Below are positions 53,899-62,383 of a DNA stretch of 64,000 nt, in pieces. The stretch lies in the NCBI GenBank assembly GCA_028685295.1, contig JAQUEL010000003.1:1-64000 (forward strand). The letters run 5' to 3'. The position numbers were made by a program, and so were the translations under genes. The notes beneath the pieces are model-generated. The model was not told where the DNA came from. It saw nothing but the letters and a program-made list of their open reading frames with translations, and searched no databases. This stretch comes from a bacterium. GTDB taxonomy: Bacteria; UBP13; UBA5359. Every line of letters begins with the position of its first letter. Position 1 is the stretch's first letter.

Positions 53899-55612
53899 AA
53901 CAAATAAACTCCCTCTTCTCCTGGTACAGATCATAATCCCGCACGTTCATTTGCAAACTTTTTCTGCCCTGCCAGGTATTTTCCTCTAACGTATATACGA
54001 TATCATATTTAACGCCTTTTTTAAAAGAGGATATATCAGCGCCGCGGCCGAATGCTATGGCATCCGTCACACCTTCGCCGCAGGCTATCCGCATTTTGAG
54101 ATGCGCACCGCTCTTTCCCACCACTGAGGCTTTAGTAACGGCTACATCCCGGGCAATGAACACAGGCTGCTCAGCCTCCGGCCCGAAGGGAGATAGATGT
54201 TCCAGTTCATTCAGCAGAGCAAATGAAAATTCATGCGGCTGCAAAACGGCATCTATGTGAAGCCTGGGGCGCGGGACGGCGGTAATGTAAGCTTCCAATG
54301 CCGCTCTGTTGATCGCTTCATCAAAATCCGGCAGGGCGGATGCAGCCAGCGTCAGGCCGGCGGCAGCCGTATGGCCGCCGTATCGAAGTAAATATGCTGA
54401 AGCAGCATCCATCAGCCTCAGAATATCCATGCCTTCTACCCCTCTGGCAGAGCCGTGCCCTTCGTCACCCTCCATGGAGATGACGATAGCCGGGCGGCCG
54501 TACAATTCAGTCAATCGGCAGGCGACTATTCCCAGAACACCCTTATGCCAGCCTGCACCCGCAGCCACAATCACCTGCCTGTCTGAATAATCCTGTGCAT
54601 TTACAATTTCCGCCAGTACAGCCTCCTCTTCATTGCGACGTTTGGTATTGAACAGCTCCAGCTTACGTGCAATGGCATGGGCCTCCTCACGGTTTTCCGT
54701 CAATAAAAGACGTGCGCTCCAAAGTGCATTATCCATTCTCCCGGCGGCATTCAACCGAGGAGCTAGAATAAATGCCAGCTGCCTTTCATCGATAGCATCG
54801 GGTTCCAATCGGCAAACGGAAAGAAATTCCCGAATACCACTTCTGCCGCAACTACGTATGACGTCCATACCCAGGCTGGCCAGTATGCGGTTCTCACCGG
54901 TTAAAGGAACGATATCGGCAATCGTTCCCAGGCAGACCAGATCCAGTTGCGACCGGATCAGCTCCTCCGGCAATCCCAGCGCATAACAGAGTCCCCAGGC
55001 CAGCCGGAAGGCGACACCCACTCCGGCCAAAGAGAGAAGTCTCTCATCTCCGGGATTCAGCCGTGGGTTGATGATTGCCTCGGCTTCCGGCGGCCGGCAT
55101 GTCGGAGTATGATGATCGGTAATAATGACTTTCATGCCCAGGCTTCGCGCATACTCCACGGCCGCATGATCGGAGGTACCGCAATCAACGGTGATAATAG
55201 TGCCGATGCCGCGTTCAAATGCCTTATCGATAATGGCCCTATGTAAACCGTAGCCTTCACTTAAGCGGTTGGGCACATAGTAGCCGGCATCGAATCCTGC
55301 CGCAGTCAGAATACTGTATAAGAGAACGGTGGCTGTTATGCCATCTACATCGTAATCACCGTAGACCAGGAAGCGGTCTCCGGCCGCAGCCGCATCAATT
55401 ATCTGTACTGTCGCTTCCGCAACCCCCGGCAAGTTATCCGGTGGCAAGAGATGCTTGAATTGCGGATGCAGGTATGCAACCACATGGTCAGGCATCTTTA
55501 CTCCTCTCAATAGCAGAAGGCGAGCTATAAGCGGTGAAAGACCGGCGGCTTCGGCCAAACCGTTGATATCCGTATCATCTATTTGTATATAATCCCATTC
55601 AGCCCTACGCAA
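53891..55612 (-). CDS. recJ: Single-stranded-DNA-specific exonuclease RecJ
   Basis: A 573-residue exonuclease of the short E. coli-like length; Bacillus RecJ is about 200 residues longer. DHH-family motifs are VYGDYDVDGITATVLL, TVDCGTSDH and ITDHHTP; the DHHA1 region contains RYGGHTAAAGLTL; a C-terminal OB-like domain follows. The start is a TTG at 55612 with AGGA upstream. relA overlaps it downstream. Confidence 0.94.
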   Translation of the reverse strand: MRRAEWDYIQIDDTDINGLAEAAGLSPLIARLLLLRGVKMPDHVVAYLHPQFKHLLPPDNLPGVAEATVQIIDAAAAGDRFLVYGDYDVDGITATVLLYSILTAAGFDAGYYVPNRLSEGYGLHRAIIDKAFERGIGTIITVDCGTSDHAAVEYARSLGMKVIITDHHTPTCRPPEAEAIINPRLNPGDERLLSLAGVGVAFRLAWGLCYALGLPEELIRSQLDLVCLGTIADIVPLTGENRILASLGMDVIRSCGRSGIREFLSVCRLEPDAIDERQLAFILAPRLNAAGRMDNALWSARLLLTENREEAHAIARKLELFNTKRRNEEEAVLAEIVNAQDYSDRQVIVAAGAGWHKGVLGIVACRLTELYGRPAIVISMEGDEGHGSARGVEGMDILRLMDAASAYLLRYGGHTAAAGLTLAASALPDFDEAINRAALEAYITAVPRPRLHIDAVLQPHEFSFALLNELEHLSPFGPEAEQPVFIARDVAVTKASVVGKSGAHLKMRIACGEGVTDAIAFGRGADISSFKKGVKYDIVYTLEENTWQGRKSLQMNVRDYDLYQEKREFICCE

Positions 55613-55624
55613 TTTATTTTCCTA

Positions 55625-55656
55625 AGTAAAAGGCCCCCTCTAGCAGGCGGGCCTTC
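55625..55656 (-). terminator. Terminator after secF
   Basis: AAGGCCC (55649-55655 complement) and GGGCCTT (55630-55636 complement) form a stem followed by TTTT on the minus strand, 17 bases past the secF stop. It separates the secDF transcript from recJ. Confidence 0.6.
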
Positions 55657-55672
55657 TCATTATGCTCTTCTT

Positions 55673-56716
55673 TTAGCGCCTTTTCTTTTTTGACCGGCGC
55701 TTGGTAACGGCTGCAGATATGCCGGCAGAGGCTAGCTCCGCAGGCTCTTTTACGCTGCAAGTTACAGCCGCTGCATCATTATTATAATCGGTCTCCAGCC
55801 GGGCTGGCTTCCCCTTCCTCTTGCCATCCTCCTTCAATCGCATGGAAACGAGCAGCTGACTGGAGATGAAGATGGAAGAGTAGCATCCGGTTGTAATACC
55901 CACAAACAGAGCTAGAGCGAAGGTATGTATGGTTGCGCCTCCAAAAAGAAAGAGTGCCATTATAGTAAGCTCGGTTGTCAGCACGGTGAAGACTGATCTT
56001 GTCAATGTCTGATTTATGCTTGAATTGACTAGCTGTCTGAAGTCACTCTTCTTATCAAGGCGTGTATTCTCTCTGAGACGATCGAAGATCACAATAGTAT
56101 CATTGATGGAATATCCTACCACCGTCAGAATACAGGGCACCAGAAAGCTATTTATGTCTATCCTGGTTATAGCAAAGAAGCCCAGCAATATCAGCACGTC
56201 GTGAAGCAAGCCTGCTATAGCAGATATAGCATATTTGAAGTCATATCTTATGGTGACGAAAAGCAGAATACCGAACAGGCCGATGCAAAGAGCTATAAGC
56301 GCATTAACCTGCAATTCCTTACCGATACTCGGTCCTACCATATCCACATTTACATCTTGCGGCTTTACGCCATAATCCTTGCTCAGGATATCGACGATAC
56401 TGCGGCTGAACTCTTCACCGGATTTCTGTTGTGTGGTAATAATAAGCTCATTCTGTGAGCGCTTCAAGGATTCTCTGGGCAACGACAGGCTGCTCAGCTT
56501 TGAAGCAACATCATCAACGGTGAACTGCACCGGCATCTTCACCCTGACCTCAGTGCCGCCGGTGAAATCTATTCCCAGCTTTAAAGGAGCTTTTATCTGA
56601 GGATTTATATAGTTCATGACCATGGCGATAAACCCCGCCAGGATCAAGACAGCCGATATGGTATACCATATCTTTCTGCTGCGTACAAAATCGAACTGGT
56701 ATCTCATAGCAGACAT
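55673..56716 (-). CDS. secF: Protein translocase subunit SecF
   Basis: A 347-residue RND-like subunit with six transmembrane helices. The N-terminal helix is followed by DFTGGTEVRVKMP, and helices 4-5 carry CILTVVGYSINDTIVIFDRL (the conserved Asp-Arg region). The C-terminus is an extra basic tail of about 45 residues ending KRRSKKKRR. The start is 56716 or the ATG three codons later. It follows secD by 5 bases and uses the proton gradient to assist export through SecYEG. Confidence 0.94.
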   Translation of the reverse strand: MSAMRYQFDFVRSRKIWYTISAVLILAGFIAMVMNYINPQIKAPLKLGIDFTGGTEVRVKMPVQFTVDDVASKLSSLSLPRESLKRSQNELIITTQQKSGEEFSRSIVDILSKDYGVKPQDVNVDMVGPSIGKELQVNALIALCIGLFGILLFVTIRYDFKYAISAIAGLLHDVLILLGFFAITRIDINSFLVPCILTVVGYSINDTIVIFDRLRENTRLDKKSDFRQLVNSSINQTLTRSVFTVLTTELTIMALFLFGGATIHTFALALFVGITTGCYSSIFISSQLLVSMRLKEDGKRKGKPARLETDYNNDAAAVTCSVKEPAELASAGISAAVTKRRSKKKRR

Positions 56717-56721
56717 CTCTC

Positions 56722-58038
56722 CTATATTCTGAAGTACAAGTTCTTCTCTCTCACTCTTTTAAGAGAGGAGAACAGGTCGATAAAATATCTGGTTACGACT
56801 ATAGCCGTAAACATGCTGACCAAAATACCCAGGCTAAGTGTAACGGCAAAACCCTTGATCGGACCGGTGCCCCAGATAAAGAGCACTACGGCCGCTATCA
56901 GCGTCGTTACATTTGAATCAAGAATAGTGGTAAATGCACGCTTGAAGCCGGCATTCACAGCCGAACGGAGCGCCTTACCCGTTCTTAACTCTTCTCTTAT
57001 CCTCTCAAAAATAATAATATTGGCATCGACAGCCATACCTACGGAGAGAATAATACCGGCTATACCGGGCAAGGTCAGCGTGGCATGCAGCCCCGCCATA
57101 ATTGCCATCACCAGCAAAGTATAAACAATGAGAGCCAGATTGGCCAGCAGGCCCGGTACGGTGTAATAAGTCAACATAAAGAGCGCTACGGCCGCTATGC
57201 CGATAATAGCAGCAGTCTTGCTCTTGGAGATCGATTCCTGTCCAAGGGTGGGACCTATGGTCCTATTTTCCACTATCTCTACAGGGACAGGGAGTGAGCC
57301 TCCCTTGAGCAGAACAGCCAGGTCCTGAGCCTCTTCGAGGGTTTTGAAACCTCCGCTTATCTGACCGCGACCCTCGGTAATAGGTTCGTTCACGTTGGGA
57401 GCAGAGATAATCTTGTTATCCAGAACTATCGCCAGCGTTTCACCAACATTCCTGGTAGTGAAATCCCTAAACTTCTTTGCCCCTTCTTTATCAAGAGCGA
57501 AGGAAACAATCGGGTTGCCGTTCTGGTCAAACTGGGCCGATATCTGCTTGCGCTGCAAATTGCCGCCTGTTATAACCGGTGGGGAATCCTGCAGCACCTG
57601 CGCCAGGGGAACTTCCTTGCCGTCGTCCATGAACTTGTAGACGACCTGTCCGGAATCATCAGTGTAGAACTGCATCTTATTCTTCCATTCGGACGGTATA
57701 TGCCTGAACTCCATCATGGCCAGGGTTTGCAGCATATCGGCAGCCTTCCGAGCATCCTTGATGCCGGGCAACTCGACGATCAGGTCTCTGTTTCCCTTGA
57801 CCTGCAGCAACGGCTCGGTAATGCCCAGCCCGTCAACTCTGTTGCGCATGACCTCCTTGACATCTCTGACGACATTGGCATCCACTTTAAGGTTCTCCGT
57901 ATCCTTAAGCTGAAGAACAAGCCTGGTGCCGCCCTTCAGATCAAGACCGTAATTCAACGGTATAGTGGAGATGAAATATGCTGACAGGGCAACAATGGCC
58001 ATCAGCATCAGCGCTTTTGCAGGGCTTTTGAACTTCAT
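56722..58038 (-). CDS. secD: Protein translocase subunit SecD
   Basis: A 438-residue partner of SecF. The first helix precedes LDLKGGTRLVLQL; the periplasmic-type P1 domain includes GLGITEPLLQVKGNRDLIVE; the membrane part has LPGIAGIILSVGMAVDANII and FERIREELRTGK. The ATG at 58038 has GGGGGAGG six bases upstream and is chosen over 58059. Confidence 0.95.
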   Translation of the reverse strand: MKFKSPAKALMLMAIVALSAYFISTIPLNYGLDLKGGTRLVLQLKDTENLKVDANVVRDVKEVMRNRVDGLGITEPLLQVKGNRDLIVELPGIKDARKAADMLQTLAMMEFRHIPSEWKNKMQFYTDDSGQVVYKFMDDGKEVPLAQVLQDSPPVITGGNLQRKQISAQFDQNGNPIVSFALDKEGAKKFRDFTTRNVGETLAIVLDNKIISAPNVNEPITEGRGQISGGFKTLEEAQDLAVLLKGGSLPVPVEIVENRTIGPTLGQESISKSKTAAIIGIAAVALFMLTYYTVPGLLANLALIVYTLLVMAIMAGLHATLTLPGIAGIILSVGMAVDANIIIFERIREELRTGKALRSAVNAGFKRAFTTILDSNVTTLIAAVVLFIWGTGPIKGFAVTLSLGILVSMFTAIVVTRYFIDLFSSLKRVREKNLYFRI

Positions 58039-58164
58039 GCGAATCCTCCCCCGTGTCAATAACTTGTATGATTATATTATGCCTCACATGGGACTGTCAA
58101 TAAAACTTGGGCTTATAAAGCCGATTTCCGGCAGTAATAATGGATACTCCTTGCTAGATCAAGC

Positions 58165-59283
58165 CTACTTTTCATATGTGCCTCCAAGGTAGCCACCCAG
58201 GAAATCAGCCGCATAATCCGAAAAAGCATCCTCCAGGATAGCCTGCCGTATATCCTGCATCAATCTTTTATAAAAGGCTAGATTATGCGTAGTTGCCAGT
58301 ATAGCTGCCAACATCTCACCGCATTTGAAGAGATGACGCACATACGCTCTGCTGTATCCCTGACAGGCCGGGCACGGGCAGCCCTCCTCTATGGGTCGAT
58401 AATCTTCAGCGTAAACGGCATTTCTGATATTCAATCTGCCCTGCATAGTAAATACGGTCCCGTTACGCCCCATTCGGGCAGGCAGGACACAATCGAACAT
58501 GTCTATGCCTCCGGCGACACAGTTAATTATATCCTCTGGAAGACCTACCCCCATAAGATATCGCGGCGCATCCACCGGTAGAGCCGAAACCGCCGCCGCC
58601 AGGGCCAGAAGCATCTCCCTCTTGCTCTCTCCTACGCTCAGACCGCCGACAGCATATCCGGCAAAGCCTATATCTATAATCTGGCGGGCGCTCTCTAAAC
58701 GAAGATCGGGATAAATGCTTCCCTGAACTATTCCGAAGAGCGTCTGCGTATCATCCTGAAATTCTCGCCGGCAACGGGCAGCCCATCTGGTGGTCCTCTC
58801 CAGCGATTCTTGTGCATAGTCATGATCGCAAGGATAGGGAGAGCACTCATCGAAAGCCATAATGATATCAGCGCCAATCTGCCGTTCTATCTCCATCACC
58901 CTCTCAGATGTGAAGGTATGATACGATCCATCCAGCGGCGATTGAAAAGAGACACCCTCTTCGCTGATACGTCGCAGAGCGGAGAGGCTGAAGACCTGAT
59001 AACCGCCGGAATCGGTCAAAACATTGCCTTTCCAGTTCATGAACTTATGTATGCCGCCTGCTCTCTCTATCAAATCGGCGCCGGGCCGTAAATAGAGATG
59101 AAAAGCATTGCTCAATATTATGCCCGATGCCAGTTCCTCCAAAGCATCGTTCATTATACCTTTTACTGTCGCTCTGGTGCCGACAGGCATAAATACAGGC
59201 GTAAGCAGCTCCCCATGCGGTAGACACAGCCGACCAGCCCGAGCGTCAATCTCAGAAGAAAGAAACTGGAGTTCAAAAATCAA
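58165..59283 (-). CDS. tgt: tRNA-guanine(34) transglycosylase (queuine/preQ1)
   Basis: A 372-residue TIM-barrel enzyme exchanging G34 for preQ1 in GUN-anticodon tRNAs. Conserved pieces are VFMPVGTRATVKG, LTDSGGYQVFSLS, MAFDECSPYPCDHDY and FDCVLPARMGRNGT (nucleophile Asp); the zinc site is CPCPACQGYSRAYVRHL with a later His. The start is a TTG (59283) overlapping rluD by 11 bases. The usual queA/ruvB/yajC neighbours are not in the window; secD follows after about 125 bases. Confidence 0.95.
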   Translation of the reverse strand: MIFELQFLSSEIDARAGRLCLPHGELLTPVFMPVGTRATVKGIMNDALEELASGIILSNAFHLYLRPGADLIERAGGIHKFMNWKGNVLTDSGGYQVFSLSALRRISEEGVSFQSPLDGSYHTFTSERVMEIERQIGADIIMAFDECSPYPCDHDYAQESLERTTRWAARCRREFQDDTQTLFGIVQGSIYPDLRLESARQIIDIGFAGYAVGGLSVGESKREMLLALAAAVSALPVDAPRYLMGVGLPEDIINCVAGGIDMFDCVLPARMGRNGTVFTMQGRLNIRNAVYAEDYRPIEEGCPCPACQGYSRAYVRHLFKCGEMLAAILATTHNLAFYKRLMQDIRQAILEDAFSDYAADFLGGYLGGTYEK

Positions 59284-60247
59284 TCTCTTCCGCCTCCTCG
59301 CCGGGATCGGCCCTGAGCGTGTTTAACAGCAATGTTATATCCGGCGGTAACGGCACCTCAAAGCACATTTCCTTTCCAGTAACCGGATGCCTGAAGCCAA
59401 GCCGAAATGCATGCAATGCCTGTCCTTTCAAGCTCTCTATCAGATGACGAACAGCCGCAGATTGCACAGCGGCAGGAATACGCCTTGGCCCATAAACGTG
59501 ATCACCTGCTACCGGATGCCCTATAGCAGCCATATGCACCCTTATCTGATGCGTCCTCCCTGTCATCAAAGTGGCTTCCACCAGTGAAATGCCGTCATGG
59601 CTCTCAATAACTCGATACTCTGTAGCGGCGTGACGGCCATCCCGACGCACTGCCATTCGCTTTCTGTCAATAGGATGGCGCCCTATCGGCGCATCGATAA
59701 TCCCCTTTTTGGCTTCCGGTCTGCCGTAAAGCAGTGCCAAATAGACACGCTTTACATCCCGCCGTTGAAAATCACGAGCCAGGTTCAAATAGGCCGCAGC
59801 ATTTTTGGCCGCCACCATAAGGCCGGTGGTATCCTTATCCAGGCGATGCACTATTCCGGGCCGCATATGATCACCGATGCCGGCGATATCAGGATAATGA
59901 TGCAACAGAGCGTTAACCAGTGTTCCTTCTGTGGAACCGGCTGCAGGATGAACGATCAGCCCCCGGGGCTTATTTATAACAATAATATACTCATCTTCAT
60001 AAATAATATCCAGTTTTATCTTCTGCGGCCTGACAATCGGTTCAGCTGGGAGCTTCACATCACCTTCAACTACATCACCGGCTTTGACCTTGCACCCAGG
60101 CTTGCATATCATGCCGTTAAGACGTATATCTCCCTGCGCAATGGCACGCTGGACAGCCGTTCTGGAAGGTGAATACCCTTTTTCAAAGAGCAGACGATCT
60201 AAGCGCAGGCCGGTTTCTGTTTTTTCGACGATAAACGCATCCTTCAT
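59273..60247 (-). CDS. RluA-family 23S rRNA/tRNA pseudouridine synthase
   Basis: A 324-residue enzyme of the RluD/RluA family. An N-terminal S4 domain (RLDRLLFEKGYSPSRTAVQR) precedes the catalytic domain with GIVHRLDKDTTGLMVAAK (catalytic Asp) and RTHQIRVHMAAIGHPVAGD. It resembles YlyB/RluD of Firmicutes. It starts inside the lgt end (ATGA overlap) and overlaps tgt. Confidence 0.93.
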   Translation of the reverse strand: MKDAFIVEKTETGLRLDRLLFEKGYSPSRTAVQRAIAQGDIRLNGMICKPGCKVKAGDVVEGDVKLPAEPIVRPQKIKLDIIYEDEYIIVINKPRGLIVHPAAGSTEGTLVNALLHHYPDIAGIGDHMRPGIVHRLDKDTTGLMVAAKNAAAYLNLARDFQRRDVKRVYLALLYGRPEAKKGIIDAPIGRHPIDRKRMAVRRDGRHAATEYRVIESHDGISLVEATLMTGRTHQIRVHMAAIGHPVAGDHVYGPRRIPAAVQSAAVRHLIESLKGQALHAFRLGFRHPVTGKEMCFEVPLPPDITLLLNTLRADPGEEAEEIDF

Positions 60248-61014
60248 GCTTCACCGACTCTGGGCGAGGTCTTGGCGTCAATGCCGGCGCAACGTCGTAA
60301 AATGATATCGGTTGTCAGAGTAATGAGGATCAATGCCAGGCTCAATACCTGAGCCTGCGTTAATCCGAAGAAGAAGACAACCGCACTCTCTCCAGCCCTA
60401 TATATCTCCATAAAAAAACGCTCCAGTGAGTAAAGCATGATGTAATAAACAATCACTTCACCGGTGTATCTTTTACGCCGGTCTACCCACAACAGAAACG
60501 GTATCAGGGCCAGGCTCAATAGGGATGAATATATCTGTACAGGATGACGATCAGCCCCATGTAGATGGATATGCCATGGCATATCCGTTGCTTTACCGTA
60601 ACAGCATCCGTTAAGAAAGCAGCCTATTCTGGTAATGGCATAGCCCAGAGCCGTGCCGGGAGCCAGCAAATCGCCATATTGCAAAAAATACACTTTACTG
60701 CGCAGGTAGACCGCTGCCGCCAGAATACCGGCGATCAAGCCGCCGTGAAAGGAGAGCCCGCCCTCCCAAATTCTCAGTGCCTCCCAAAAGTTTGATACAT
60801 AATAGCTCCAATTGAGTGTTACGTATCCCACTCTGGCTCCAACCAAAGCAGCTATCATGATAACTGATACGAGATCAATCATCCTTTCAGCATTCAGACC
60901 CGCCGCAACAGCTCTTCTGGAACACCAAGCAGAGGCGATGATAACACCCAGTGCCAGCATGAAGCCGTATGATGGTAAAGCAAAAATACCTAAATCGACC
61001 AAGATCGGTCTCAT
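60244..61014 (-). CDS. lgt: Phosphatidylglycerol-prolipoprotein diacylglyceryl transferase
   Basis: A 256-residue membrane enzyme with about seven helices that attaches diacylglycerol to the lipobox Cys. Conserved motifs are GLSFHGGLIAGILAA, GYAITRIGCFLNGCCYG and HPVQIYSSLL. It lies 92 bases after lspA, which acts next on the same substrates. The ribosome site is weak. Confidence 0.95.
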   Translation of the reverse strand: MRPILVDLGIFALPSYGFMLALGVIIASAWCSRRAVAAGLNAERMIDLVSVIMIAALVGARVGYVTLNWSYYVSNFWEALRIWEGGLSFHGGLIAGILAAAVYLRSKVYFLQYGDLLAPGTALGYAITRIGCFLNGCCYGKATDMPWHIHLHGADRHPVQIYSSLLSLALIPFLLWVDRRKRYTGEVIVYYIMLYSLERFFMEIYRAGESAVVFFFGLTQAQVLSLALILITLTTDIILRRCAGIDAKTSPRVGEA

Positions 61015-61106
61015 AATTAATTACCCCTGTTATTCGGGCAGAAAGCGCTTGGAAGGCAGAATATCAAGGCTAATAATAACGAAGGATGCTTGAGCTATTC
61101 CGAATT

Positions 61107-61580
61107 TCATCTTCCGGCTTTTCTTCTCTTTTTACCCGGGTAGTCCTTCTTAATCGCCTCAGGCGATTTCATCAGCATCAGCGCTAAAAATACTGCGCCC
61201 ACTGTTATAAAAACATCGGCCAAATTAAACGCAGGCCAATAAGGCAAACAAATAAAATCCGTAACAAATCCCAGGCTTATTCTATCTACTGCATTGCCCA
61301 AAGCGCCGCCGGCGATAAAGCCAAGCGGCAACGCCAGATGCCTGTAATTGAAAGTCATGTAAACAATAATTACGACCGCCAGTATGGTGAAAGGAATGAG
61401 CAGCCGTGCCCTACCTTGCAATAACCCAAAGGCCGCTCCGGTATTGCTGCAATGTATGATAGTCAGCCAGGGGGATAAATAAGCGGCACCTGCACCTTCA
61501 GAAACCAGGCTCCTAATAAGTATTTTCGAAACCTGATCGGCACCCAATGCAATCAACGAAGCTTTATAAAATGACTTCAT
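61107..61580 (-). CDS. lspA: Lipoprotein signal peptidase
   Basis: A 157-residue aspartic signal peptidase II with four helices. The catalytic aspartates lie in GNAVDRISLGFVTDFI and FNLADVFITVG; IHCSNTGAAFGLLQG is the conserved box. The C-terminus is basic (KKDYPGKKRRKAGR). Its ATG overlaps the upstream stop as TGATG. Confidence 0.96.
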   Translation of the reverse strand: MKSFYKASLIALGADQVSKILIRSLVSEGAGAAYLSPWLTIIHCSNTGAAFGLLQGRARLLIPFTILAVVIIVYMTFNYRHLALPLGFIAGGALGNAVDRISLGFVTDFICLPYWPAFNLADVFITVGAVFLALMLMKSPEAIKKDYPGKKRRKAGR

Positions 61581-61960
61581 CAGGTTTTTCGCTCACTTCT
61601 CTCCTGGCAGGTCATACAGGTAACGGCATACGGCAATACTTCCAGCCTTTCAGGTGAAATGTGCTCGTTACACTCCCGGCAAACTCCGTAGGTTCCCTTC
61701 TCCATGCTCTCCAGTGCCATATTTATGCGCTTGAGTATAGTCTCGGCATTTCTGATCAACGCCTCATTCTTCTCCCGTTCAAAGGTCTCGGTAGCTACAT
61801 CGGCGGGATGATTATCATACATGGAGAGCTCACCCATGGATTCCCCGGCACTCTCAGATGATTCACTCTCTACCAGGGTTCTCAGTTCTTCCTCGATACG
61901 TTTTCGATCGGCCAACAACCGCTGCTTCAGTTTCATTACAACCGAATCCGCCTCAGTCAT
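61580..61960 (-). CDS. TraR/DksA-type C4 zinc-finger protein
   Basis: A 126-residue protein with a coiled-coil N-terminal part (LKQRLLADRKRIEEELRTLV), the Firmicute hallmark SMGELSMYDNHPADVATETFE, and a C4 zinc finger C-R-E-C ... C-M-T-C (about residues 96-120). It resembles YteA/DksA-like regulators. DksA binds RNA polymerase with ppGpp; whether this short form does is unknown. It is the conserved partner of lspA in Clostridia. Confidence 0.88.
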   Translation of the reverse strand: MTEADSVVMKLKQRLLADRKRIEEELRTLVESESSESAGESMGELSMYDNHPADVATETFEREKNEALIRNAETILKRINMALESMEKGTYGVCRECNEHISPERLEVLPYAVTCMTCQERSERKT

Positions 61961-61972
61961 CGCTCTCTCCTC

Positions 61973-62383
61973 TCATTTGCTCATTTGAGATTGTATAGCG
62001 ACAATAAACTTGGCAATGTAACCGGGCACAAAGGGCAGCGCAGCTATCTTGCTCAAGATAATCAAGAAGACGGCTGCCAGAGCGGTCATACCTAGAATCA
62101 TACCAAACCCTCTTGCCAATCCGCAAGCAAAGTTCATAAAGATCAAACGCTTGGTATTCTGGAGCAGCACAATATACTCGCCCATATTGATACGCTCCAG
62201 CAAACAGGCTAAACGCTCTATATTATTATTCAGCATACCGTGGATGGAATTCCCGGCATCTTCCACCCTTTCCGGAAACTCCTCAATCTCTAATTTTTGA
62301 ATCCGGCATTCCGTATTTGTATTAATTCCTCTTGCCCCTTCCGCCTTCCGCATTTTGCGCTCCGCATTTGTAATATCAGACAT
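61973..62383 (-). CDS. DUF5665 family small membrane protein
   Basis: A 136-residue protein whose C-terminal 87 residues match the DUF5665 pattern: NNNIERLACLLERINMGEYI, then QNTKRLIFMNFACGLARGFG, then one or two hydrophobic helices (MTALAAVFLIILSKIA) and LPFVPGYIAKFI. The function is unknown to me. The ATG at 62383 overlaps the ileS stop by 8 bases. The first ~45 residues are an unusual low-complexity extension (NAERKMRKAEG and similar) not typical of the family; an internal ATG at 62236 is the alternative start. Confidence 0.8.
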   Translation of the reverse strand: MSDITNAERKMRKAEGARGINTNTECRIQKLEIEEFPERVEDAGNSIHGMLNNNIERLACLLERINMGEYIVLLQNTKRLIFMNFACGLARGFGMILGMTALAAVFLIILSKIAALPFVPGYIAKFIVAIQSQMSK

